Of a stretch of DNA of 64,000 bases, positions 24,333 to 38,400 are shown in pieces. The stretch's first letter is position 1. The number at the start of each line of letters is the position of its first letter. Below the pieces are notes generated by a model. That model made no database searches. It had not been told where the DNA came from and saw only the letters and a list, made by a program, of their open reading frames with translations. The translations under genes were made by a program, and so were the position numbers. The stretch is from Xestospongia bergquistia (taxonomy: Eukaryota > Porifera > Demospongiae > Haplosclerida > Petrosiidae). The stretch covers positions 2,275,821 through 2,339,820 of the forward strand of contig OZ014417.1 in assembly GCA_963965975.1 (NCBI GenBank), written 5' to 3'.

Positions 24333-27300
24333 TCATATCCTATATTATATGTATTAATACTAAGGTATTGGTATTGACTTAATTTGTCTCAATGAACAAC
24401 CACTTCATGCTGTCCCTTTATTTAAGGTATTTATTATTATCATTATATTGTGAGTGTTTTCTCTCCTATAGTATTATCATGGACTAACTCTACCAGAGGA
24501 ACATTATCACATTCCATATTGGATTAACTATAGTTTTTACAATCCTCCAAGGCCATGGACTAAATATAGATTTCAACCTAGAGTGAAAATCTCTGACCAT
24601 TTAGTAAGTGAAGAGGCAGGGAGAGGATAGTAATTGATATGATAGAATATTTAATATGTTTTACTGACATTAGGTCAATAAACATCTCAAAATAAGAATG
24701 GCACCACGCAGCAGTCTTAAAAATGTCCCAAATGAACAGATTACTAAACAAGGTAATATAGAACAATGTTAACAATGCATTTGTTAGATGTAATTTATAT
24801 ACATGTATTTACCGTGTATCCTTGTGTTTCAGACCCTTCTCCATTATTGGATCCTAATGACCCCATATCTCGTATGGACTATGATGAATATGATGCTAAT
24901 ATTTTTACATCAAGACCAACTACTGCTAGTACTACTTTTAAGAAGACATATAGTTTTAATGAAGATATTGTAGATGGACCAGAATCTGTATCCTAAATTT
25001 GTTACAAGTAATTTGAAATGTAACAATTTTACTAACGACATGTTAATATTGTCTGTCTTAAGGAATGACTTGGAATAGTTTTTAAACAAAAAAAACAGTT
25101 TTTACAAGCTAATGTTACATTATGTTTTGAAGTGCTCAATATTATTGTTATCACAAACATTTTGTTAATATAATTACTTTAGTATAGTTAAGTATAGTTA
25201 CCTTAACTTAATATTAGTATTCTGAAGATGTAGAAGTCTTTGAAATGAAGTCTCCATTAGAACCTAGGTAAGGAATACTCTATTAGCTGTGAATTGATAT
25301 ATCATTCTCTTTTATAGAACAAGTCCAGTATTTAATATCGGAGAGAAAAGAGAGGTACATAATAGTACATTGTAAATACTTGGTATAATCTTAACTCGAC
25401 CTGCTTTATGTGTGTGTGTGTGTGTGATGAAGAAAGCTCTAAATAACTTACCAATACACTTACAAAGTATAGTCTTGGTTTCTATAGTGGTTTCATTAAA
25501 GTCTATTCATGTTTATTTTGACCTTATAAATCACTTTAATGGCTTCATATTTATAATACACAAATTTATATGCACCTTTATGGCTAACATTGGAACCTTC
25601 AAACATATTGACTACAGACATGTGCTTTATTAACAGGAAGTACTATCGGAGGAATATGGTACCTTATAATCAGATATTGAACAACAAAGGCAAAGTTATG
25701 ATAGATAAATAAAAAAGGTCAAAGTTAATATGATCAGACTTAAATAGTGTTTTGTTATAATAAATAGATCAGTAATATCATATAATGTAAATGTATTATT
25801 TTGTTAACTGATAATTCATTCATTGTTATAAACAGTTTAAACCAAGACCATCAAAGGAGAGTGTCCTATCTACATCATTAGGTCGTGGAAGAAGAATTCC
25901 TAGTGAGTTATAGCTGTTGACTGATATTCTCATTATATCTGTAATATTAAAGGGACACGTTACTTTTCTGACAATTATGAGAGCCAGGGTTTGGAAGATG
26001 GAGTTATGAAGAAAGTTGGAAGTGCTGAGAATGTACATCCATTATCAGGTCATCCCACAACTGGTACTCCTGTGTTCAGACGTAAAAAATCATTTATTAA
26101 CCCTTTTGATCCTACAAAAGTACACAATGAGAAAAACTCTCATCTTTGTCGTTGGATGCATACATTTACTCGTGACTCTTCTGGACGTGCTTTTCAAACT
26201 CACCATGTAGTGAAAAAATTAGAACCAGTAGATGAGAATAACGAATTCAAAATGGACTCAGATAATAGGAGCATTCCCTCATTAGACACAACATCATCTG
26301 ACCATCAGACATCAGAAAGTCTACCTAATGAAAACAGCTCCACTTCATTAATATCAGTGGGTGGAACAGCTTCACCTCTTAAAAAAACAGTAGTGGAAAA
26401 CTTTGCTTCTGTTCGACGAGCTGGTATGGATTGGACATCATTAGCAGAACCAGCTTGTCTACCAATAACTACTGATTATTATCCTGATGAGTCATCTATT
26501 AGTCGTGATTATTTATATTATCCTAGTTCATTAGTAGTTAATAATTTAAATGAATCCAATAAATCTAGTAAAGTGACTAATGGTTGGAGAGCTAATCATC
26601 AAAATATGACAACTTATCAAGCTTTTAAAGAAATGATATCACAACGTTTGTCACAAGTATGAATGAATAGATGGACAATGAATGGATGGATGGATGTACA
26701 GATAGATGGATTGATAGATGTATAGATAGATAGATAGATAAGGTAGATGGACAGATGAGTGGACTGATGGATGAATGATCATTTACAAGATGTACTATTG
26801 ATTTCATTTTTATGTTATAGGGTTTCCAGTTAGTTTTTCATAATGGTAGTTTGTTTACACTTCATAAAGACTTGGCAGACTTGGAAAACAAGAGAAGAAA
26901 ACCAGTTAGTCAATAATACAAACAATAATGTACATGTGTATTATAATATAAAATATATAATACCATTAATATTTGTTAACTACACACTATATATACATGT
27001 ACTACTGTATTTAAAATTATTTTGTGACTTCTTGTTTTGTAGAAAAAAGTTGAAGTCAAGTTCAGTTTGGGTCGAGTATTTCAAACAATTGATCTTGTCT
27101 ATCCAGACATGTCTACTCATGTCTACAGATCAAAGTATTGTATCAATACATTTTGTAATAAAGCTATCTTTTGATGTTCATCTTTAGGATATCATTAGGA
27201 GTAAAACCCTTTGTTTATCATTATAAATTAGTCTCTAATAATGACCCTAGTGATGATGGTCATGTGACATCATGTATTATTGGACATCAAAGACCTGAGA

Positions 27301-30300
27301 GCTATAATTGGAACTATTTAGATCAACATGTTTGTGGACATGATGAGTTTGAAATATATCAAGAGGTAAATAAAGAAACTTTATGCAAAAATCACACAAT
27401 AGAATAAAAACAAACTTCAACTCTCTCTATATATCAACTCTTATTCTATCAATACTCATTATAACTCATTTACATGTACATTTATAACATGTTATGTTTT
27501 AAGTATATAACTACATGTAGACTATAGTGTAATTGTACTGACTTTATTAGAAATGTGAAGTGGAATATATTTGGAATGTGAAGAATAGTATGTGTGATAT
27601 AAGATGACAAAGTTATTTACTTTCTTTAAGGTCCTAAGTCAGTACAATCATACTATAATATCTTCTATCATTGTTAAGTGTACTAAATACTTTACATTAT
27701 ATTAATGTATACACATATAGATATATACAATGTAATGTTGATATATTATTATATTGTTGATTTCTAGTCTCACAAGTACTGGAGATGTCGTATGTTAGTT
27801 CTTCCCTCAACTCCACCTCCTCATGACAGTCCATGTGAGGAGAGAAACAAATGGTCACTAGACAAGATTAATGGATTTGTTAGATTACTTGAATTATTTA
27901 ATAATATCAAAAGAGGTCATAATGGATCAGGACAAAACAAGAAAGAATTTGTAAGTATTATATAGACCACAATGTATCTTAATTGTATGAACATTTGTTC
28001 TAGTCCCTCTTTGTAGAGCTCAGTAAATGCTAAGGAAATTTATATATATGTTTTTTATAGCAAAGTTCCACTATGATATACTTTGTAACTAAACTCTGTT
28101 TGGTTGGAGTTTATATAATGATTTTTAACCTTTACTTTACTATTCACAAAGTAATTGATATTTTGATTTTCTAAATATTCTTTTTGACAATCCTCCATTA
28201 TGATTCTATATAAAATTTCCCATAAGGAATAACTTCTTTCTGCTAATTCAAAAACAACAAATACTAGCACTTACATTCATAATATTTTAAATTGAGTTTT
28301 TATTTTATTCAAATTCTTACCGTAAACATACATGTAATAAAAGACATAATTCCAGAAACTTTACAGTCAATGAAGAAGTCATTTTTCCTAGAGAAAAATT
28401 GTAATAATGTTGCATGGTTTCTTAACTTATCAAAGTACCTGTGAGCAAAGCAATATCCAAGTCTGTTCGATAAGTCTTAGGAAAAGGGAATGGATCAGGA
28501 ATGTCATCATCATCTGATGACTCAATTATAATCACAGGTGGGGATACATGATGACATTGGTCAGCTAGCTTGAGGTTTTCAGTCACATTCAGACATTTTT
28601 TAGGAGGAGTTATTATACTATAAATCGTAATGTATTCACTGATAAAAACAATTTGTTGTTCTAGTTTTATATATTAATTATTATAACGAATAGTTTCTGA
28701 TTTATAGCATAACCATCTTTTGTTGATGCATTTTATTCTTTCTTAACAGAATCGTCTCCACTCTTTACCTTCCTGGTCTCTCTCATCACAACAAACCTGG
28801 TCTCTTTCATCACAGCAAACCTGGTCTCTCTCATCACAACAATCCTCTCCCTGTCCCTCTCCTTCACCCACACCCCCAAGACGCAAATCCTCAGACAGTG
28901 ACTACCCTCATGACATCAGGAGTCAGTCAGTTACACCTATTCGCTCCATTACATCCCCAGCAATGACAATGTCTGCACCACGTCCACCAAAATATGGATC
29001 CAAGACACAGGGAATACGTAAAGCAAAGTCTAGAGAAGACGTCTCTATGGGACATCATATTAGAGAAGGAGATAAACGACCTTACTTATCACCTTCTGAT
29101 TTAGAATCAAAAAGTCCACAACAATCTCTCTCTAGTAGATTTTTGAGACGACGTAATAGTCAAGAGGTTATCAAAGATTTAAAAGTGTTGACAGTACCAT
29201 CAGGACGTCGTGCTGTTAGTCCTAACCCACAAAAAAGGAAGTGGTTAAATAAAACTAATAGCACAGAGAATCTCCAAACATCTGTAGAAGAAGATGATAA
29301 TGATTCAGGTTCTTTACATCCTCCACTTCTTGTACCTCCTCCTCCAAATACAAGTTCATCACATTATGATTATCAAGAAGGAGAAGAGGATTTAGAGAAT
29401 CCTATAGATTATTCTACTCTTGAAGAAGATACACCACTGACTATAGACTCTCCATTACATCTTATTTTACAGGCACTCCTTAATAAAGAGTATGTATAAT
29501 GCTTTGTACTCAGATTGATAATAAATTTAAACTAAATGTAGTTATACAGACAGACCCAGTAATTACTTCTACTATAAACTATTTCAGATCCATTCCACTG
29601 ACTACTATAAATATATTGTGTCAGAGATAAATCATGTCTTTTAAATGTACAGTTTGTAGTACAATAATACTGGGTCTAGTTTCTGACTTAATTTTATATT
29701 TTTAACTAGTACCTTTTTATTATTGTAGTGATGGAATAGATATAATGAACCAACCATCATTAAAGACAAAATGTTTTATTTCAATGGAGGCTGTAAAATG
29801 GTTACAAGAGAAACTAGATGGAGAACCAACTAGAAAAGACATTGTGAAAACTATGCAGGTAAGAGGAAGAATTACTGTTAGTACTGACTAATTTGTTGTA
29901 TTATTAGAAAATGATCAAGAATGGATTACTACTACATGCTTCTGGTGATCATAGGATACCATTTATTGATGGTTACTATTTCTACTATGCTCCTGAATGT
30001 AAGTATATATCTAATAAATTACATATATCATATATAATTGAGGTAGATGTATATTGTATGTTCATACTGAATTCATTGATGTTTTTAATGATCATTTTAT
30101 TTATTAAATATTTGACATCTGTCTATGACATTTTAAATTTACTGATCAATTCCATTGCTAAAGTACATGTATAGAAATATTGTCACATTTAACTTGGTAT
30201 AGTTTAATTCAAGTATTAACTGTTTCTTTCATTTTCTCCATTAGATCAGTCCTTACCTCAACCTCTACAAGAAGAGGAAGATTGGGATTCCTTTAGAAAG

Positions 30301-31923
30301 AAGTGGTTTGAAGTAGCTATTATACATCCTCTAGATATCTTATCACAAAGTGGTGGAACTGAATCTGTTAGTACATCTAGCCACACCTCCTCATTTCAGA
30401 GTTCTCCTTACTACAGGCATCATGAAGAACAAGTTAAAAGTATGTAATAAATCAATCTACATGTATAATGTATATATGTGGGAGTGTATATGTTAAATGA
30501 CATTCTCCTTGAAATTTATAATTAGTGTAATTGAATTTCTTTGTGTAATTGGACTGATTTTTCCTTTAAATAATACTTCTGAATGTTTATGAAATCTTGT
30601 GATTTTTATGCCAATTTATGATCAGAAATAAAGATTACTGTTCTACCTGTCCAAGTATCACCTGTCTTTGATATCAAATGACCTGTATCTCTCTCTCTTT
30701 CTGTAGTTCCTAATGATATATTTTCTCGTTATGTGGAATATAATCCTGATCTTCATGGTCTCTCAGATCGTCCTGAGTGGTGTTATATTCAATATGATCA
30801 TACTTATAATCCAACACAAGGTTATGAACTAGAGTTTCAATGGATGGCATGTACCATCTCTTTATTACATAAATCAGTAAGTACTTAGTACAATAGAACA
30901 CTATATTTCTAATAATATCAATTAATATAATATGAATTGATACATTAAAATCTAGTTAATTAAGACATGACCTACTTTCTGGATATATCACTTAACTTTA
31001 TAAAAATATAATAATTTCCTCAACATTTTCTGATATACTCTCTCTAGATTCAAAACTGGGCTCACAAAGCGGCAATGTGTGGTTTCAATATAGTACCTGT
31101 CCATTCATTGGGTACACTAGGATTAGTAGATAGTACTATAGACACACCTCATCCATTTCTACGTCCTGTTTTCTTACCACTAGAACTTCCTCAGGAATTC
31201 AGAAACCACCTTGAAAGTAAGTCAATCAAAGATGAGTTACAATTAGACACCTTGATCAAGTAGTTGTTATTAATACTGAGTATCCTCTAAGTGCATATAT
31301 ACACATTAATATCACCATTGTTGACACATTATTATAGATGTGTTATAACAGTATTCATTTGTTTTTTATAGAATCTAATGAAGACTCATCCACTAGTCTC
31401 ATGTATCTCTTTCAAACTATTGTAGACAAGTAAGCAGTAAACTCCACATTAACAACATGTAACTATACTACTAGTGTGATATATTATGTAGTTTAATGAC
31501 TTACATTCTTTATATTACATACACTGGATATAAAGTTCTGTTTTGTCTTTCATCAGGTTTGGATTCCTTGTTGATCCCTCAAGTGTTTCAACTGATATAG
31601 ATCTGTCTGATATTACATGGAAACCTCATCTCAATCATTTCTTGTCACATGTTTTTATTCATCATTCAGGTTGTGCTCTATTACAACCAGTTTATGATAG
31701 TCAGAGGAGGACAGGTGGTTCTCCTTATAAAGAAGGTGGTTTAGAGAGCAAGTTTGAGTGTGGTTTTAAATGGTTTTGTAATAGCTATTATTTGAGGCAG
31801 AAATCAACTGAACAAAGTATATTACTGAAATATGAGGAATTAGTAGAGAGATTTAGTTATTTCTGTACAACTTGTAATGGAGAATTAGCTGTATTGTGTA
31901 ATAAGATACTACAAACAGTTTAA
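21840..31923 (+). CDS. DEPDC5: DEPDC5 (Iml1-type GATOR1 subunit), copy C, 5' exons degenerate
   Basis: Everything from the exon starting at 22,733 ([16 protein letters not shown]) to the stop at 31,923 follows copy B exon for exon in phase. This includes the SABA exon 23,171-23,232, which at 62 bases reads [11 protein letters not shown] as in other DEPDC5 proteins. Further anchors are the RWMHTFTRDSSG exon near 25,953-26,656, the linker exon 28,750-29,489, DEP exons following 29,728, and the last exon 31,557-31,923. The N-terminal exons (21,985-22,574) are broken, so a full-length protein is unlikely unless translation starts downstream. The large intron before the linker exon contains an extra antisense open segment near 28,330-28,606 that copy B lacks. 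The 3' flank runs on to about 32,140 and then diverges from the flanks of copies A and B, so this is the original 3' boundary of the array. Confidence 0.8.
21985..22574 (+). pseudogene. Degenerate N-terminal exons of DEPDC5 copy C
   Basis: Compared with copy B, exon 2 here has lost its acceptor (AG replaced by AA at about 21,983), lost its donor (GT replaced by AT after 22,097), gained one base and acquired a TGA at 22,038-22,040. Exon 3 (22,146-22,197) is 52 rather than 53 bases. Exon 4 (22,450-22,574) has a TGA at 22,506-22,508 where copy B encodes Arg in GLREVC. These exons encode the N-terminal domain that precedes the SABA domain. Confidence 0.8.
28330..28606 (-). other. Antisense coding-like insert in a DEPDC5 intron, SIM-like motif
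   Basis: Within the intron before the linker exon of copy C, the - strand is open for about 57 codons from near 28,606. It contains the hydrophobic-acidic run VIIIESSDDDD, which fits a SUMO-interacting motif, followed by PDPFPFPKTYRTD. The frame reaches a possible GTACTT donor near 28,438, with a CTCTAG acceptor about 50 bases on. The window begins at the last 30 or so bases of the same insert in copy A, while copy B lacks it. It looks like an exon or two of an unidentified gene carried into the intron; I cannot name it. Confidence 0.4.
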
Positions 31924-32483
31924 CAATGATTCTTGTGATAATGTTTTTTTGTAATATTAATGACATCATTAAAAGTAATAACATATAAAATAATGGAAAA
32001 TTAGCTATATTGTGCAATAAATACTAAAAGTGAATAATAATGTTTACAACAAAATAAAAATAGTAATTTTAATTTTTAATACAAAAAGGACATGAGAGAA
32101 ATGTAGTCTAGGAATAAATAAAGTGTGAACCAACATGAGAAAAATTATTTCATTTACTGTAGTACAAATAGCCTAGAACGACAAGACTACTATTACAAAC
32201 ACTTCAACATATAGGAAACTCCATTGGTTGATATGATTGTCTAAAGCAATAGACACATTTGTAAAATCATATGAAATCAAAGCATATACTAGTAACCACA
32301 TTGGTTTTAATTAACATAAGCTATGATGCTTGTAGGATACTGAAGAACTAGGAAAGTGAAATATATGAAGACACAAGCAGAGTCAGGTAATTGTGAGCCA
32401 AATGTATACAATTACAAAAACACTACACATCAAACTCTGGTACTGCATTAATTACAATGGCATGTACACAATTCTAGTTACCT
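31924..32483. other. Convergent intergenic spacer
   Basis: This AT-rich stretch separates the 3' ends of DEPDC5 copy C and the - strand Roc-COR-death gene. The first about 215 bases are shared with the 3' flanks of copies A and B, including an AATAAATAAA at about 32,110-32,120 that may be the polyadenylation signal. The remainder is unique and I see no gene in it. Confidence 0.6.
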
Positions 32484-35400
32484 CTATAATTGAAGTGCTT
32501 CTTTCATTTTAATTGCAGCATCTTTGTCTCCACATTTCTCTACTGCATCTACTAACTCCTTCCATTCTGGCTGACCAGTGTGTTCTTTTATCCAACAATA
32601 TAATGAGTCCTCTAATGCTGATTGTAAATCATATAGCTCATTGATTTTAGTTTCAATTTCATTTCTTTTCTCATATGGAACTCGTAAGCGGAGTGCTAAC
32701 AACTTCCAGAAAGATACTTTAAACCCATATTGATCAAGTAGATCAAAGGCAGTATCAACAGTGAGTGCTTTATCTATAAACAAGATAAGACTTCCAATTA
32801 AAACAAACAAACATATTTTGACCTAATTATAATTATCATTCACAGTCAATTAATTTGCTTTAGTAAGTCCAACATATTCTCACAATCCATTATTGATCTC
32901 CCATTCACCAAATTACTATTAAGTGTAATTATTATAAGCTGCACCCACATGGGACAAAATGGTGGACATAATAAGTTTATAAAATGTCTCTCTTGAAAAA
33001 AATGTTAACACATCTTTTGCATTTAAACATGTGCTGGGTTTTTTAAATTTTTATCTGGAAGTCTAGAAATGCTCAAACATATTTATTTATGAAATTATTA
33101 TTTCTTAGGTGTAACTAGTGACACTCCTTCCTTTAGTTAATTATATTAGTAAAGAGTTCTATTAAAAACCCAACTAGTTTCCTCTAAATCATGTATGATA
33201 ACATGAACAAGATAACACATATATGATATACACATCATTAAATATAGTAATACTTACTTATAAAATTGGACTTTTCTTCTTGGAGCTTTCTTTTCTTGGA
33301 ACTCTCCTCTTCTATAGTTATAATAGATGGAATACATTTATTCATTTCATACTTACCTAATTGTTCCAAACTTTCTTCTTCCAGTTTTCTTTTCTTGGAG
33401 CTATCTTTTTTAAAAGAATCATGAACTTCTTGACAGTCTACAATGTTTAAAAAATTAAAATTTAATGCACAAACATACCAACAATAATTAAATCATTAAT
33501 TATTACATGAATATACACATAGATTATACACTGAGGTAAAGGTTTCTACTGAATTTACCAAGCACCAAATGTGCAAGGTTTGATAACTTTAAACTTCAAG
33601 CTCAAGAAACTGAGACGTTTGGTAAACAAATAAATGCAAAGCTGAAGCAACTACATAAACAATCTCCTATGTTATTCTTAGTTTATCCTAACATGTCGAA
33701 CTAAATTTACTTGTTCATGTCTAATATTATTAATAGCCTTAGTTAGAGAGATAGTAATTTCTTAATTACTACCTCTCTAAGTAAGGATGTAAACAATTAT
33801 TATAATTGAAACTGGTATGCATTTGATAAACTATAAGCATGAAAGCTAAATTACATAAAATGACATGAATTACTTAACAAATACAATAACAATAGCAATT
33901 AATAACACTATTATGCCTAAAACAACAAAATAAAAACAATAGTTATTACATGTAATACCTTGACTGGATCTTATAGTGTCACATTTTTCAACAGCTCTTG
34001 TCAATTCTTCTAATGATGGCTGATTAGGATGGTGAGTTATCCAATAATCTAAGGTTTCTTCCAAAACCCAGTCATGGTTTTTGCTTTCCTTATATGATGC
34101 TGTTAATTTCCTTCTCTCTTTAAAAGGGACATCAAGAGCTCTAGCTAAAGTACACCACTCAGATGACTTGAATTTGTGTTCTTCAAGGAACAAGAAAGCT
34201 TCATTGACTTTAAGCTCTGCATTAAAAGGCAAATGATCTTCAAATTTATGTACACATAACTATTATAATTAACTGCAAACAGAATACACTAACACATGTT
34301 CATTTGTTATGCAAAAAAATTGGCTTTTGAAAGTCATAAAGTACTTTCAAGATTATAAACGTAGATGAGTATGTTCATCTCATTGGTTAGCCTTTCACTT
34401 AGACACATAGCAAAGGAAAGAATAGCTTGGCAACTACTGTTTATATGCAACTAGTCACTGGATGTTGGAATTAATGAGGAAGTTATGGGTCAGATTCTTA
34501 ACAACAATGTTATCATATTTATACTAAGATAATTATTAATGATTAATTAGTGCCTTTATAGTGAACATTGTCTACTAGAGCAGACAAGATGAAATGTGTC
34601 AGTTTATCTAATGTGTACTTGATTTGTCTCAATTCCCATAACAGCTCATACTGATTCAAAAGCTATGTACATTATCTTTGAACAGGCTTCATGAGACTTT
34701 CATTCTGTTATTGTCTATTTTGTTATGTGCTATGTAAATAGCATACAATGCTCAGTCATAACAATGGAATTTTGATGTAATAATTACTTGTTTCCCAGAT
34801 ATCTGGAAAATTAAGTATATCTGAAAAAAACAGTTACTAGGCATTCTTTATTCTTTCATTGGCTATAATAGTTAACAAACATGGAGAAGGGCAATGCATA
34901 TTAAATATTCAGAAATTTTCACAGACTCTCCTGGATTAAAATGCTTATCAAATCTGCTATACAGTTGTAAAGTCACAAAAGTACTTACCTGGAGTATTCT
35001 GTTGCTTAGCATCTTGGTGTTTCAATGACTTGTATATCTCCATAGCTACAGCTTTATTCTGAACTAGTGGTCCTTTAACAACATCTAGAATTACTTTCCA
35101 TGTGACAGGAGTACATTGACCGTCCATTTCAATCCATTTCTGAAGGACATGATCAAGTTTTTTTTGATCAGGTAAGCTGGATTCAGCTAAGCTTTGAAGG
35201 TCATTATAGCTTACTCCAAGATCAAAACCAATACCACGCCATGATGCATCAATACAAACTAGTTTTGTTAAAACCTCAAGTTTATCGGGCCTGTTATCTA
35301 GAAAAGGAGAAAGCAGTTGATTATGTAATGTTAATACTGCATACTTACATAATTGAGGAATATCACTCATATCTTCATTGATTAACTCTACTTCCTTTGC

Positions 35401-38400
35401 ACAAACTGTATCTTTATTCCCTGTAAATAAAATGGAAATGATAAGATTGTAAATATGTATTTTGAAAAAAATGTATAGCAAAAACTTGCAAGGATAATTA
35501 TTTAATTTAAAAGTACAATAATATATGGAAGGAAATATGGTAGAAAAACATTGGAGAACATAGACATAAAGTAGATTTTAATGAAATCAATGTGCTAAAC
35601 GACTACTTAACAACAACTATTATAACTTGAAATAGAAGATATCCTCAAAGACCATCTACATTGGGAAGGTTACTGCTTCTTTAAAAAAATTTTAAAACGT
35701 CATGATGCAATATGGAAAATATGTTCACTACTTGTTCTGCCTACTATACCACACCCAAATAAGAGAAAAATGTTTCATAAACTAATGAAACACAATTTCC
35801 AATTTTCCAATTTTTCTCTCTCTACATTTACCTGCTATATGTTAACTACATCCAATAACATGATTGTACATACTTGCATGACTTTTGACTTAATTTTTGC
35901 AATTATATAGTGCTAACATAGCTATAGAATATTATCTATCAAAGTAAGGAGTCATATAGTAGTAGACAAATTATCTAGACCATATACAACTATAAGCTAA
36001 ATATTTATACATATAGCTATATAGAAATTCCATAATATTAATTTCTCGTGAGTGACAAGATAACACCATATAAACAGTAAAGATCAATTGCACCAAATTT
36101 CGTACTATATACTCTTCCTTTTGTATTACAACAAATCCCATCAATAACAACAATCATGATGACACATACATGGGATCATTTAATATAGAAAAATTGTAAT
36201 CAATCATGACTTCAATGAGGTTAAAATGATCACATATGATACTAATATACACAAATATCAAAAGGTATAAGCTTACTTTGTCTTTTGACTTTTCTTTGCT
36301 CAATTCGTATATTCTTCAAGGACTCCTGTATAGTGATAGCTACATCTTCCTTCTGAACAACAGGACCTTTTACAACCTGAATGATCTTCTCCCATGTTAC
36401 AGGTGTAGGTTTAGTGTCAATCCACTTCTGCAGAACTTCTGTTAGTTTGTTTATAGATGCTTTTTCACAGTTTCTCAGGCCCTCAATGAAGTTTTCTTCA
36501 ACTCCAAGTTGTGTGCCAAGCAGCTCCCATTTAGAACTAATAGGTGCTAATAGTTCTACAAGATGACGTAGTTCTGGTCTTTTACCTGTAGTTACAATAA
36601 TAACATTAGTAAATAATTAGATCACATACTTGGATTGCTCTTCAAAGAAGAAATCCATGACATTTGTGGAGAGATTTTGACACAATCACCATCAGGCAAA
36701 TTACATTGAAGCTCAAAGCATTGCTGTTTTAAATTAGCAAGATGGTGAGGCTGCTTACCACAAGGACAATAAAAAGCAATATCTAATTTCATTTCTCTAC
36801 CAATGTTCCGCCTCTTCTTGGTCTCCTTGATAGCATTTTCAATGGCTTCCTTGACTTCAGCCTGATCTTCACGACATTCACAGTGGATCTCAAACCAATC
36901 TGAAGATTCTACCAAACAAACCCTTCCCAGCAAATCGTTGTTGCACAATATAATAGCATTGGAGTACATCTTGGGAGTAAACTTAGTGTCAAGTTCCCAC
37001 GAAAAGTCATTATAGAGTCCATTGTCATCATCATCAGTGATATAATCTTCACTTGAAAGGAGGTTGGCTATCATAGCACAAAAGAAGCCAATTGGTGCAC
37101 CATTTTTAAAGTAGAAAAGTAATGGAGTGATGCCAAAGCTTAAAAATGTAGCCGCCAAAGGATCAATTAAGGGCAACAAGGCAGGCATAAAATATTTGCC
37201 ATTGGGCAATTTTGCTGCTATCAGAAGATGTACAAAGACTTTCATTAAGTCACGCTTGAAAATTGGATATATGTTGGATATTTCAGTAAACTTCCGAAGC
37301 TTAACTTGAGATAAACCCTCACTAGAAATGACACCATACTTGGACATTTCTTGCAAAGTGAGTAGTCCTCCACTGACACTATCTCCACTGCGTACTTTAC
37401 AAAGTAGAACCATCAGCTCATTCACTACCTGGATGAGACTGTAAGGATCAATGAAAACAAGATCAGTCACTTCTGGATAGTAAAGAATAGAATTAATAAC
37501 ATGCAAATAGTTCAAAGCACTTTCAATTTCATCTTTCAAAATTAAATCTTTACCAAAAGACTTGCACTCTTCCAATGTGAGTATACCACAAGAATTACAA
37601 GCTTTATGACGAAGGAGAATTTCATAACCATACCAGAATAGTGGAATGTCAACTTCAAAAGCATTTGTACTTAATTTGTCACGGATCTCCTTAATAACAT
37701 CATCTTCAAAATCTCCTTTTGAAGCATTACGACCATCAACTTCATATGGAATTATATTAAGGCCAACATTGTGACAAAGCAAATTATCTGCTATCCCTTG
37801 AAAAATTTGATTTAATCGAGTGTATTTATCTTCAATGCTTTCAATATTTTTTCCTTCCTTTTTGAGCTGGTCATATTTATCTCGATGAGTAGCAATGGTC
37901 ATCACATGCACTTTTGATGGTGATTTATCTGCAGGCTTAGGAAGACTGTTGTTACCACTAGTAAATGCCAGTTGTTGTTTGTTTAAACTCACCATACTTA
38001 TGAGACGTCTTAGAAGAGTCTCAATTGATATTGAGTGCTCGCTCACTTTGTAATTCCTGCCACCTTCACAATGGAATTCACAAGAAGACTGGTCAGAAAG
38101 GTTATCTGCTAAACTGATAACTAACATAAGGATTGATGCATAAGGTATAAAAGCTTGTAAAATCTGCTGAAATTGGATTTGACCCCCAGAATCAATAAAG
38201 TAAAGCCACTCTTCACAGAGTGTTAATTTTTCATCCCTGTTAGATGCTTCATTAAGAATTTCTGACAACTCCTTTACTACAGCATCATCTTGATCGGTGT
38301 TTGCGCTTGGGCGACTAATATTATGGTCTGGCTCTTGTGATTTTGTGCTTCTATTGTTGAGACTGTCATTATGAAACTCCTTTACTGCACCATTGTCAAT

